Below are positions 34,581 to 42,834 of a DNA stretch of 64,000 nucleotides, in pieces. The notes below the pieces were generated by a model. It saw nothing but the letters and a program-made list of their open reading frames with translations, was not told the DNA's origin and searched no databases. Origin of the DNA: JAKSPM01 sp964450645 (GTDB taxonomy: Bacteria; Bacillota; Clostridia; Oscillospirales; Oscillospiraceae); contig CAYVEB010000005.1 in assembly GCA_964450645.1 (NCBI GenBank), forward strand, positions 1-64,000, written 5' to 3'. Both the position numbers and the translations under genes were made by a program. Numbering within the stretch: position 1 is the stretch's first letter; every line of letters begins with the position of its first letter.

Positions 34581-35180
34581 TTAAACTTCCAGACGATAAC
34601 ACCGATCCATCATTTCCCGTGCCAGCCGTGTCTGCTCCCCGGGCGGAATGTGGCGGCCGGTGGTTTCAACCATATAGGGTTTCCCGTAGGTAATCTGGAT
34701 GGGGCGGAACAGCTTCTTCTCCCGGCTGACGTACGCGGGAACCACAGGCACCTTGCACCGCGCGGCCAGTAATACCGCACCGGCCTTGGGTTCGATCCGC
34801 TGTCCAGGCCGAACCCGCGTACCCTCGGGAAACACCAGTAGCGCCTGTCCCGAGCGCAGAACCTTTATCGCCGTTATCACAGCGCCGGCGTCGTTGCCTT
34901 CCCGGTCCACCGGGAAGGCACCCAGCTTGCCCAAAAACCAGCTGAAGATCGGAATCTCCATCAGCTCCTTTTTGGCCATAATTCGAAAAAGCCGCTTCGG
35001 GTGCAACGCGAGGCCCAGATAAATTGGATCCGTGGACGCGCTGTGGTTGCACACCATCATATACGGCTCCGCGGGGACATTCTCCTTGCCCGACACGCGC
35101 CAACAGGGATGTATTACATGAAAAACCACCCAAAGCAGATAATATGCGACTTGATAAAGCCCACGGGATTGCTTGATCAT
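34581..35180 (-). CDS. plsC: 1-acyl-sn-glycerol-3-phosphate acyltransferase
   Basis: The 199-residue enzyme acylates lysophosphatidate in phospholipid synthesis at the membrane. The acyltransferase motifs are NHSASTDPIYLGLAL (HX4D, about 37-51), a middle GAFPVDREGNDAG region, and PEGTRVRPGQ near residue 118. An N-terminal hydrophobic segment probably anchors it. It overlaps the end of cmk by four bases and ends two bases before ispH-rpsA. Confidence 0.93.
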   Translation of the reverse strand: MIKQSRGLYQVAYYLLWVVFHVIHPCWRVSGKENVPAEPYMMVCNHSASTDPIYLGLALHPKRLFRIMAKKELMEIPIFSWFLGKLGAFPVDREGNDAGAVITAIKVLRSGQALLVFPEGTRVRPGQRIEPKAGAVLLAARCKVPVVPAYVSREKKLFRPIQITYGKPYMVETTGRHIPPGEQTRLAREMMDRCYRLEV

Positions 35181-35857
35181 AGACCAACACGCTCCTTGAT
35201 GGTGGTCATCACCGCTTCAATACTCTCTTCCAGCGTCATATCGCCGGTATCCAGCAAAATTGCGTCTTCGGCGCGCTTTAACGGCGCCAGCTTGCGGGTT
35301 CGATCCTGCTCGTCGCGCCGCTCCATGTCCCGCAGCACCGTTTCAAACCGGCACTTCGGATCCTTTTCCAGCAACTGCGCAAATCGCCTGCGGGCGCGAA
35401 CCTCCACAGGAGCCGTCAGAAAAATCTTTACATTGGCGTGGGGCAGTACCACCGTACCAATATCCCGGCCATCCATGATCACATGGTTATTCCTGGCCAC
35501 ATCCCGCTGAACGTCCAGCAGGAAATCCCGCACCACAGCGTGCGCCGAAATCTGAGAGGAAATGGCGCTCATCTCCGGCGTGCGGATCTCCTCGCTCACG
35601 TCCACGCCGTTGAGAATCATACGCTGCGTCCCCTCATCGTCGTATTCCAAGCGCAGATTTACATCGTCGATCAGCCGCGTAATCCCGTCCACGTCGCGCG
35701 GACCAATGCCCATCAGTGCCATGTGGTAGCCGACCGTACGGTAGATAGCCCCCGTATCGACATACCGAAAGCCCAGCCCCTTGGCCACTGCTTTGGCGAT
35801 GGTACTCTTCCCCGCGCCGGCAGGCCCGTCAATCGCAACCGAATAAAACTCGTTCAT
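35177..35857 (-). CDS. cmk: (d)CMP kinase
   Basis: Cytidylate kinase phosphorylates CMP and dCMP with ATP. The 226-residue product has the P-loop DGPAGAGKSTIAKAVAKGLG at its start (near residue 8), the YVDTGAIYRTVGYH NMP-binding segment, DGRDIGTVVLP near 150, and a lid region RRDEQDRTRK. The ATG at 35857 is preferred over a GTG two codons earlier because GAGGTG is then properly spaced. It begins before the stop region of the BaiN-family gene and overlaps plsC. Confidence 0.94.
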   Translation of the reverse strand: MNEFYSVAIDGPAGAGKSTIAKAVAKGLGFRYVDTGAIYRTVGYHMALMGIGPRDVDGITRLIDDVNLRLEYDDEGTQRMILNGVDVSEEIRTPEMSAISSQISAHAVVRDFLLDVQRDVARNNHVIMDGRDIGTVVLPHANVKIFLTAPVEVRARRRFAQLLEKDPKCRFETVLRDMERRDEQDRTRKLAPLKRAEDAILLDTGDMTLEESIEAVMTTIKERVGL

Positions 35858-35859
35858 AA

Positions 35860-37073
35860 TCACACCTCATCCATATCCGTTGCCTCGCAGCTTGCCCGCG
35901 CCGCCGCGTAGGCTGTCGCCCAGGCAATCTGTAAATTAAATCCGCCGGTATAGGCGTTTACATCCAGAATTTCCCCCGCAAAATACAGGCCCTTGACCAA
36001 TTTCGACTCCATCGTCTTGGGCTGTACCTGCGAAACCTGCACGCCCCCGGCGGTGATAATCGCCTCCTCCACCGGACGCAGGCCGGAAATCGCCACCGGA
36101 AAGCGCTTGGTCAGCGCCAAAAGCGCTCGCCGCTGCTGCTTCGTGATGGAGTGGACTTTGGTCTGCGGCGCAATGCCGCTGCGCGCCACCATCACCGGGA
36201 CCATCGTTTTGGGATACAGATCAAACAGCGCGTTTTCAAAGTTGCGGTTTTGATAGGCCGCGAAGTCCCGCAAAATGCGCTCCTCCAGCTTCTTTTCATC
36301 CAATGCCGGCTTCAGGTCTATCGTCACGGTATATTTTTTGTTCGGCTCCATATGGGCCGACAGCGACAAAATCGTCGGCCCGGACAGACCAAAGTGGGTA
36401 AAGAGCAGCTCACCGAATTCCTCATGCACCAGCTTCTGGTTTTCCGCATACAGCCGCACGCCCACATTGCGCAGACTCAGCCCCCGCATCTTGGCGCACC
36501 AATCGCCGTCCTCAACCATGGGCACTAGGGAACCCGCAGGCGGAACAATGGTGTGCCCCAGCGCCGCTGCCATGGCGTAGCCGTCGCCCGTCGAGCCGGT
36601 GGCGGGATAACTTTTGCCGCCAGTTGCAAGGATGACGCATTTTGCCCGGATCTCCCGGCCGCCGCAGACGACGCCGACGACGCGCCCATTCTCCGTCACA
36701 ATCCGCTCCGCCCTCGCGTGGAACACCGGGACGCCCCGGATCGCGTCTTTCAGCGCCGCGATGATCGACGCGGATTTGTCGCTGACCGGGAACACCCGGT
36801 TGCCCCGCTCGGTCTTTAACGGGCAGCCGTGGCGCTCAAAGAAGGCTTTTGTCCGCTCCGGAGGAAAACCATACATGGCAGAGTATAAAAACCGGCCGTT
36901 TCGGGGCGTATTTTTAAGTACCTCTTCGGCGGTGCAATCGTTTGTCACGTTGCACCTTCCCTTGCGTTCTTTTCCAGCAACAGAACCGGCTTGCCCAATT
37001 CCGCCGCCGTCGCTGCGGCAAACATCCCCGCGGCGCCCCCGCCAAGGATTACAATTTCGGGTTCCTTCCTCAT
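35860..37073 (-). pseudogene. BaiN/YhiN-family flavoprotein gene, frame broken near the 5' end
   Basis: The gene encodes a member of the HI0933/YhiN/BaiN family of FAD-dependent reductases. From the ATG at 37073 (GAGGAAT upstream) it reads MRKEPEIVILGGGAAGMFAA, a normal FAD-binding start, to a TGA at 36945 after 42 codons. In another frame, KGRCNVTNDCTAEEVLKNTP begins near 36965 and continues to the end with ILATGGKSYPATGSTGDGYA, LLFTHFGLSGPTILSLS and GEILDVNAYTGGFNLQIAWA. The usual GRKLxITGKGRCN stretch has lost about ten codons plus one base at 36960-36966. The rest of the gene looks well preserved, so this is a recent loss or an assembly error. Confidence 0.8.
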
Positions 37074-37145
37074 ATTCCTCGCACAATTCCAGCAAATAGG
37101 CAAAACACAGTTTTGCCCGTGTAAAAATCGATATTATGATACAAG

Positions 37146-37183
37146 AAAAACCGGAATTTTGCAAGAGCAATTTCCGGTTTTTT
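37146..37183 (-). terminator. Terminator of the pseudouridine synthase gene
   Basis: Arms AAAAACCGGAA (37146-37156) and its complement (37172-37182) form an 11-bp stem. On the minus strand it is followed by T residues and overlaps the TAA of the upstream gene. Confidence 0.8.
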
Positions 37184-37931
37184 ATGAATTTTCGCGCGAC
37201 AACATCGCTCCTTGTTCTCCTCGCGCGCCGCACGCGCCGCGCAGCAGCGACAGTTCCTCCGGCTGTAAGTAACGCCACTTCCCCTTCGGCAGATCGCCCA
37301 GCCGCAGCGGTCCTTCCGCAACGCGGCACAGCCTTGTCACGCGCAGCTCCGCCATTTGGCACATGCGGCGAATCTGACGGTTTCGCCCCTCGCGCAGCGT
37401 AATCTCCAAACGGGCGGTATTGCCGCGGCGCTCGCAAAGCCGCACCTCCGGCGCCAGAATCGGCCGCCCGTCCAGATCGATCCGGCGGCGCAGCCTTTCC
37501 TCCGCCCCCGCGTAGAACCCGCTGACCCACAGCATATAGACCTTTTTCACCTGGCAGCTGGGGTGCGTCAGGCGGTTTGCAAGCTGACCGTCGTTGGTGC
37601 AGAGCAAAAGCCCCTCGGAATAACAGTCCAGCCTTCCCACCGGGAATACCCGCGCCGGACAGTCCGCAAGCAGATCGGCCACAGTTTTGCGGCCCTTTTC
37701 GTCCGACAGCGTTGTGACAAATCCCCTCGGCTTGTGGAGCATCAAATAGACCTTCTCCACCCGCGGCCGCAGTATAATACCGTCAACCTCTACCCGATCC
37801 TTCTCCAAATCCGCGCCGTCGCCCAGCCGCGCCACGGCTCCGTTGACCCGAACCCGTCCAGCCGCGATCCACGCCTCCGCGGTTCGCCGCGAAGCCAGCC
37901 CACATTCGGCAATCAGCTTTTGCAAACGCAT
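37182..37931 (-). CDS. rluB: Pseudouridine synthase, RsuA/RluB/RluF family
   Basis: The 249-residue enzyme isomerises a uridine in rRNA, in Firmicutes usually a 23S rRNA site. An N-terminal S4 RNA-binding domain (MRLQKLIAECGLASRRTAE to GAVARLG, residues 1-60) precedes the catalytic domain with LMLHKPRGFVTT and the active Asp in PVGRLDCYSEGLLL near residue 97, then EGRNRQIRRMC near 180. The ATG at 37931 with GGGAG upstream fits the S4 start. It follows dac by 12 bases. A final short tail after residue 235 is rich in Gly/Ala/Arg. Confidence 0.9.
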   Translation of the reverse strand: MRLQKLIAECGLASRRTAEAWIAAGRVRVNGAVARLGDGADLEKDRVEVDGIILRPRVEKVYLMLHKPRGFVTTLSDEKGRKTVADLLADCPARVFPVGRLDCYSEGLLLCTNDGQLANRLTHPSCQVKKVYMLWVSGFYAGAEERLRRRIDLDGRPILAPEVRLCERRGNTARLEITLREGRNRQIRRMCQMAELRVTRLCRVAEGPLRLGDLPKGKWRYLQPEELSLLRGACGARGEQGAMLSRENS

Positions 37932-37943
37932 AAATTCTCCCAA

Positions 37944-38750
37944 TTATTCCGGCCCGTTTACTGTCAGCAAAAAGCCATAATCCAATAGTTTTGTATGGTC
38001 GTTCCAGTCGTCCGGCGCGCCGATGGTCACCGCTACCAGGCGGCGCCCGTCCCGTTCCGCCGCCGAGACCAGAATCCGGCCCGCAGCGCGGGTAAAGCCC
38101 GTCTTGACGCCGATGCAGCCGTCGTACCGCCACAAAAGCTTATTGTGATTGGTCACCGCGCGGTTACCGCCAAGCGTTGCCGTCTTGGTGCTGACGACTT
38201 CGGCAAACGTCTCGTTTTCCAGCGCGTACTGCGTCAGCAGCGCCAAATCCCGCGCCGTGGCATAGTTCCCCTCGTCGTCCAGCCCGTTGGGGTTGGCAAA
38301 ATGCGCGCCGGACAGGTGGAGCTCGTCCGCTTTCTCGTTCATCATGGACACAAACGCTTCCACGCTGCCTCCACAGTGGATCGCCAGCGCCACCGCCGCG
38401 TCGTTGCCCGACTGAAGCATCAGGCCATAGAGCAGATCCCCAACGCTCAGGACTTCACCGTTTTTCAAATACAGCGACGAACCCTCTACGCCGACGGCTT
38501 CCTCCGGAATCGAGACGTCCTCGTCCAAATCGCATTGCTCCGCGATTAGCAGCCCGGTCATAATTTTCGTCGTGCTGGCAATCAGCGCTTTCTTGTCGGC
38601 GTTCTTTTCATATAATACGCGGCTGGCGGTGCAGTCATATAAAATTGCAGACTGTGCGGAGACCGATGGCGGCTCCGCCGCGGAAACCCGCGGGACACTC
38701 AACAAAACCGCCGCGATTACAACCGTTATTTGCAGAAACTTCCTACGCAT
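37944..38750 (-). CDS. D-alanyl-D-alanine carboxypeptidase, short form
   Basis: The 268-residue secreted enzyme has a signal peptide (1-24), the active-site Ser59-x-x-Lys62 (ASTTKIM), SGNDAA as the SxN motif near residue 114, and KTGFTRAAGR near 214. The C-terminal beta domain and membrane anchor of PBP5-like enzymes are missing, so it resembles the DacB/DacF-like enzymes encoded beside scpAB and ytfJ in Clostridia. It may act on the spore cortex. It precedes rluB and follows gerW on the same strand. The upstream ribosome site is weak. Confidence 0.92.
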   Translation of the reverse strand: MRRKFLQITVVIAAVLLSVPRVSAAEPPSVSAQSAILYDCTASRVLYEKNADKKALIASTTKIMTGLLIAEQCDLDEDVSIPEEAVGVEGSSLYLKNGEVLSVGDLLYGLMLQSGNDAAVALAIHCGGSVEAFVSMMNEKADELHLSGAHFANPNGLDDEGNYATARDLALLTQYALENETFAEVVSTKTATLGGNRAVTNHNKLLWRYDGCIGVKTGFTRAAGRILVSAAERDGRRLVAVTIGAPDDWNDHTKLLDYGFLLTVNGPE

Positions 38751-38798
38751 TTTTCATCACCGGGCTTATTATATCCCGTGATGGAAAAAAAGAATTTG

Positions 38799-39185
38799 TT
38801 AAATATCGGAAGTTTCGTCTTTTTTCAGCAATCCCGACAGTTTTTCCACCAAATCCGGGATCATTTCCACCAGCCGCTCCACTGAGGAGGACGGCGCTTC
38901 GCTCACCGGCAACATCCGCACATTCTCCCCGCGCACAACCAAAAATGCCATCGGCGTGATCTTCACCGAGCAGCCGCTGCCTCCGCCAAAGGGATTGTCG
39001 CGATTGGGATTTTTGCCGTTGAAGTCGCTGCCGCCGCCGGCGTATCCGACGCTGATTTTGGAAATTGGAATCAGCGTGACACCCTGGGGCGTGGTAATCG
39101 GATCGCCGACAACTGTGTTCGCATCGGCCATTTCACGAATTTTGGCCATGGAATTGGACAGCATTTCAGAAATTGGATGATTCAT
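38799..39185 (-). CDS. ytfJ: GerW/YtfJ-family spore protein
   Basis: The 128-residue protein has the GerW/YtfJ pattern: HPISEMLSNSMAKIREM at the start, NTVVGDPITTPQGVTLIPIS near 23, a glycine-rich GYAGGGSDF and GGGSGCSVKITPMAFLV near 67. YtfJ is a forespore protein needed for germination in Bacillus. The neighbour upstream is the DUF2953 gene (ytfI), the same pair as in Bacillus. AGGAAG lies upstream of the ATG. Confidence 0.92.
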   Translation of the reverse strand: MNHPISEMLSNSMAKIREMADANTVVGDPITTPQGVTLIPISKISVGYAGGGSDFNGKNPNRDNPFGGGSGCSVKITPMAFLVVRGENVRMLPVSEAPSSSVERLVEMIPDLVEKLSGLLKKDETSDI

Positions 39186-39261
39186 AGTCGCACTTCCTTT
39201 ATTTCATTGGTTTGCATGTTTTAAACGCGCAAACGTTCAGCGTGTACTGATTTTTCCAAGT

Positions 39262-39831
39262 CTACTTTTTCTGGAAAAGCAAAATCAGCAGACGAATTCC
39301 AAGCCCGCAGACCTGCCAAAGCGTCACGTGGACCCGGACGTTCGCCTCCAATTCAAACCCTTCCGCTTGCGGATCGATTACCGGCTGCAAATCCTGCTGC
39401 CGGATCTGAAACACACGGGACAAGGCCGCCGACATACCGCCGATTGCCGCCCAAATTTGGCCGTAGCGCAACGCCAGATCCGCAGGATCCTCATCATAAA
39501 AGCGTACCGTGACGCTCAGCCGATCGATCACAACCGCGTGCAGCGCGGCAGGAACCAACCTCAGCAACTTCTTGACCAGCGGGATATACCGCTGCGCCGC
39601 CGCATAGAGGGAGGAAATTGACCGCTTTTTCTTTGGCGCGGGCGTGTCCGGCTTGGGCGCGGCAGGCTTTTTCGCCTTCGGCTTCCGGGGCAGCAAGCGC
39701 AGGCGAATCAGCCCAAAACGAAGGCGTACCACAAGACCAGACTTTTCATAATCCAAGTCGAACCGAACTGGCAGCCACAGCAGCAGCGCCAGCACACCCA
39801 GCACGGCGAGCACAATCCATAACCATGTCAC
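39262..39831 (-). CDS. ytfI: DUF2953 domain protein (YtfI-like)
   Basis: The 189-residue protein has one N-terminal membrane segment (about 3-22), a short LRFGLIRLRLLPRK motif, a Lys/Pro-rich linker (about 50-70), and the DUF2953 region with RFYDEDPADLALRYGQIWA near 112. Members are of unknown function and accompany ytfJ in endospore formers. The GTG start overlaps the TGA of scpB (GTGA), showing coupling. Confidence 0.88.
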   Translation of the reverse strand: MTWLWIVLAVLGVLALLLWLPVRFDLDYEKSGLVVRLRFGLIRLRLLPRKPKAKKPAAPKPDTPAPKKKRSISSLYAAAQRYIPLVKKLLRLVPAALHAVVIDRLSVTVRFYDEDPADLALRYGQIWAAIGGMSAALSRVFQIRQQDLQPVIDPQAEGFELEANVRVHVTLWQVCGLGIRLLILLFQKK

Positions 39832-40433
39832 AGCCGCGTCACCTGCTGTCCGTCCGATGTCTCCGGTTTTTCCTCCAAGCTCCGCATGGCCCGCTCCGCC
39901 AATTCGTCGCGTGGGTCAAGCTGAGCTTTTTCTATTGGCGGCAATTGGTCGAGGGAGGACAGCCCGAACGTGCGCAAAAAGTCCGGCGTGGTGCGGTAGA
40001 GATTGGGCCGCCCCGGCACATTGAGCTTGCCGCACTCCTCAATGAGTTTTTTGTTCAGCAGCGCGCCGATGGTATAGGCGCTGTCCACGCCCCGGAGCTG
40101 CTCCACATAGGCGCGCGTCGTGGGCTGGTAATAGGCGATTACCGCCAGCGTCTCCAGCTGCGAAGCCGAGAGCTTGGGCGGCTTTCGCGTCTCCAGAGCC
40201 TTTGCAATATATCCGCTCATCTCTCCGGCGGAACACATCTGATAGGCGTCCTCCAGGCGCACCACGCGCACGCCGCGCCGTTCAAACGCCAGCTTGTCCG
40301 AAAGCTCCTTAGCCGCCCGGTAGACCTCTGACTCGTCGCAGCCGGTGGCCAGACAAATGCGCCCAGTAGGGACAGGTTCCCCGGCGGCAAATAAAATTGC
40401 CTCTATCACGCGCATCAATTCATCTAGATTCAT
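39828..40433 (-). CDS. scpB: Segregation and condensation protein B
   Basis: ScpB forms, with ScpA and SMC, the bacterial condensin. The 201-residue protein shows two winged-helix domains; conserved parts are EAILFAAGEPVP near residue 10, QLETLAVIAYYQPTTRA near 93, and GRPNLYRTTPDFLRTFGL near 140. It overlaps scpA by 14 bases and ytfI by four. Confidence 0.94.
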   Translation of the reverse strand: MNLDELMRVIEAILFAAGEPVPTGRICLATGCDESEVYRAAKELSDKLAFERRGVRVVRLEDAYQMCSAGEMSGYIAKALETRKPPKLSASQLETLAVIAYYQPTTRAYVEQLRGVDSAYTIGALLNKKLIEECGKLNVPGRPNLYRTTPDFLRTFGLSSLDQLPPIEKAQLDPRDELAERAMRSLEEKPETSDGQQVTRL

Positions 40434-41214
40434 CGATCTGTTCCTCCGGCATCTGCAAAAAAGTAATGGTATATTCCCCGTTTTCGTCCATTTCCGCTGT
40501 TATAGCCCGCAGTTTGCACAGCTCCAGCACGGCCAAAAACGTCGCGACCAGCTCGCTGCGGCTGCGGCTGCCCTCAAACAGGGGCAGGAAACCGGACATC
40601 CCCCTGGCAAGCAGCCGGCGGAGAACCTCCGCCGCTTTGGCCGTCACGGAATATGGTTCCGTGCCGACAATGCCCTCAAAATTTGCAATGGGCGGCGGAA
40701 GCATCCGCTCCGAGCGCTCGGCCATCGCGCGAAAGGCATCCAGCAAATCCCGCGGTTCATGCCGGTACCGGTAAGTCCGGTCGGGTTCATAGGGCTCTGG
40801 CTGCTTGGTAAACAGTTCCACACCGATGGAATTGCGCGCTTCCAAAAAAGCAAAAGCAGATTTCAGCCGCTCATAGGCTTCCTTCCGCTGGCGCTCCTCC
40901 AGCGAGCGAATCAGCAGTTCCATCTCGGACAGCGCCTCCTGCTTCTCCGTCTCAGACAGCAACATCTTTGATTTCATGTACATCAGATGCGAGGCCATCG
41001 AAATAAATTCCGATGCAATCTCCATATCCATCTGCTTCATCGCATCCAGATAGGCCAGGTACTGGGTCAGAATTGAGGCGATCGAGATGTCCTGAATGGC
41101 AACCTTATTTTTCGAGAGCAGCAGCAAAATTACGTCCAGCGGCCCTTCAAAATCTTCTAATTGGTCGGAGCGGGACCTGACCACGCCCTCCAATCGGTAT
41201 TTTGGCTCTTCCAT
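40420..41214 (-). CDS. scpA: Segregation and condensation protein A
   Basis: The 264-residue kleisin links the SMC heads. The N-terminal FEGPLDVILLLLSKNKVAIQDISIA (seen as FEGPLDVILLLLSKNKV and IQDISIA, residues 23-48) and AYLDAMKQMDMEIASEFISM are the kleisin helices. The C-terminal winged helix includes VATFLAVLELCKLRAI near 230. An ATG at 41214 starts the frame. scpA-scpB are coupled by overlap. Confidence 0.93.
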   Translation of the reverse strand: MEEPKYRLEGVVRSRSDQLEDFEGPLDVILLLLSKNKVAIQDISIASILTQYLAYLDAMKQMDMEIASEFISMASHLMYMKSKMLLSETEKQEALSEMELLIRSLEERQRKEAYERLKSAFAFLEARNSIGVELFTKQPEPYEPDRTYRYRHEPRDLLDAFRAMAERSERMLPPPIANFEGIVGTEPYSVTAKAAEVLRRLLARGMSGFLPLFEGSRSRSELVATFLAVLELCKLRAITAEMDENGEYTITFLQMPEEQIDESR

Positions 41215-41253
41215 AGTTCACTCATAATGTAGGATTTCCAATATTATGCGGCT

Positions 41254-41979
41254 TCAATCGTAGGCGATGGAAATTCCCGGGTACAGCGCGCTCATAATAG
41301 CCTTGACCGGAAATTTAGCGACATACCACAAAAGATTTTGCAGACCGTCGTTGAGATCGTCCAGTATGGAAATGTTGTTCAGCACGCCGAGGAAAGCCAG
41401 CACAATCAGCAAAATCATCCCGTAACGCTCATAGCGCATCCATTTCAAATAGACGCGCTGGGGCAGGAATACCGCCACCACCTTGGAGCCATCCAACGGT
41501 GGAATCGGTAGCAGATTAAAAATCGCCAGCCCGCAGGAAAGATAGGTCACATATTCGAAAAAGTACCAGCAGTAGTAAAGCGCCTGGCCCCCGTTGATTT
41601 GGTAACACAGGTTGAAGACGGCCGCCGGTACCATTGCCACCAGCGCCACTAATACGTTGCACAGCGGCCCTGCCGCCGCCGTAAGCACCATTCCCCATTT
41701 GGGATTCTTAAAATTCCGCATATCAATCGGCACCGGTTTGGCCCAGCCCACGCCGGCCACCGCCATCATCACGAGCCCCACGACATCCACGTGACGAAAG
41801 GGATTTAAGCTCAGCCGCCCGCAATTTTTTGCCGTGCGGTCGCCCAGCCAATACGCGACGACGCCGTGGGCGCACTCGTGCAGCATGATGCACAGCAATG
41901 CCGCCGCCACGACGATCAAAAGATCCGCCAGCCTGCCGAATTCCAGCTGCTGCAGCCACTGTTTTATATTCGTAACCAC
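41254..41979 (-). CDS. Site-2 protease, M50 family
   Basis: The 241-residue membrane metalloprotease has the zinc motif MLHECAHGVVAYWLGD near residue 33 (HEXXH) and the second metal site NLLPIPPLDGSK near residue 160. About five membrane segments are visible. Proteins of this kind are encoded beside scpAB in many Firmicutes (YwhC-like); the substrate is unknown. A GTG at 41979 with GGTGG upstream is the likely start. Confidence 0.9.
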   Translation of the reverse strand: MVTNIKQWLQQLEFGRLADLLIVVAAALLCIMLHECAHGVVAYWLGDRTAKNCGRLSLNPFRHVDVVGLVMMAVAGVGWAKPVPIDMRNFKNPKWGMVLTAAAGPLCNVLVALVAMVPAAVFNLCYQINGGQALYYCWYFFEYVTYLSCGLAIFNLLPIPPLDGSKVVAVFLPQRVYLKWMRYERYGMILLIVLAFLGVLNNISILDDLNDGLQNLLWYVAKFPVKAIMSALYPGISIAYD

Positions 41980-42165
41980 TCACCACCTATTTTAGTTAGT
42001 ATACCATGTTTCGTCTGTTTCTGCAACCTTTTTCTTCCAACCATTTTATTGCCGAAAAGTCCCCGCCCGCACCGCCAGCCACGTTGGAGAGGGCCGCCCG
42101 GCAGCAAGAAAGCGCGGCGGATTGGGTTCGGACGTTGCCGAAAACTATGGTTTTTTGGCAAATTT

Positions 42166-42195
42166 AAAAGCCGCGGAGCGCGCTCCGCGGCTTTT
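42166..42195. terminator. Terminator after engB, perfect palindrome
   Basis: A 30-base perfect palindrome (arms AAAAGCCGCGGAGCG, 42166-42180, and its complement, 42181-42195) lies three bases after the engB stop. The T-rich flank gives an intrinsic terminator. The other part of 41980-42165 holds no gene. Confidence 0.8.
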
Positions 42196-42197
42196 GA

Positions 42198-42806
42198 CTA
42201 TTGGGCGGCCGCATCCAATAAAATGCGCACCAATTCCTCCCGGCCGGTTCCATTTTCCGCTGAAAATGGGATGAGCCGCGTCTGTTTGGACAGCCGCAGC
42301 GTGTCGCGGATGTCCTGCAAATTGGATTCCACCTGGCTCTTTTTCAACTTGTCCAGCTTATTGGCCACAACCACAAAGGGGCAACCGCTTTGCTGAAACC
42401 AGTTCGCCATAATTTCATCGTTCTGCGTCGGCTGATGGCGGCTGTCCACGATCATCACGCCCAGCGTCAACTGCTCCGGCTGGGCAAAATAGCCCTCCAC
42501 CAGCTGCGCCCAACGGTCTTTTTCCGCTTTGGAAACTTTGGCGTAGCCATAGCCCGGCAGATCCACAAAATAGACCTGCCCATCCACCAAAAAGTAGTTG
42601 ACATGCGCCGTTTTCCCCGGCTGCTCCCCGACTCTGGCAAAGTTTTTACGCTGCAGCACCCGGTTGATCACCGACGACTTACCTACGTTGGACTTCCCCG
42701 CAAAGGCAATCTGCGGCAGCGCGTCGTGCCGCAGATCCTCCCGCCTGGCGGCGGAAGAAATGAACTCCACCTTGTGCAGGTTAATCCCACTTTGAATTCC
42801 GTTCAT
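42198..42806 (-). CDS. engB: Ribosome biogenesis GTPase YsxC/EngB
   Basis: The 202-residue GTPase is required for 50S assembly. G motifs are G1 GKSNVGKSSVINR near residue 37, G3 DLPGYGYAKV near 82, and G4 NKLDK near 142. The start is an ATG at 42806. It lies 28 bases after lon, as in Bacillus where lonA and ysxC are adjacent. Confidence 0.95.
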   Translation of the reverse strand: MNGIQSGINLHKVEFISSAARREDLRHDALPQIAFAGKSNVGKSSVINRVLQRKNFARVGEQPGKTAHVNYFLVDGQVYFVDLPGYGYAKVSKAEKDRWAQLVEGYFAQPEQLTLGVMIVDSRHQPTQNDEIMANWFQQSGCPFVVVANKLDKLKKSQVESNLQDIRDTLRLSKQTRLIPFSAENGTGREELVRILLDAAAQ

Positions 42807-42834
42807 ACCGTTCTCCCATTCAGGCCGCCGGTTT

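Noticed and set aside
35860..37530. A single 556-residue flavoprotein as suggested by the long open frame
   Set aside because: The first part of that frame is antisense-like Arg/Ala-rich sequence over the pseudouridine synthase gene; the true N-terminus (GGGAAG Rossmann motif) is in another frame starting at 37073.
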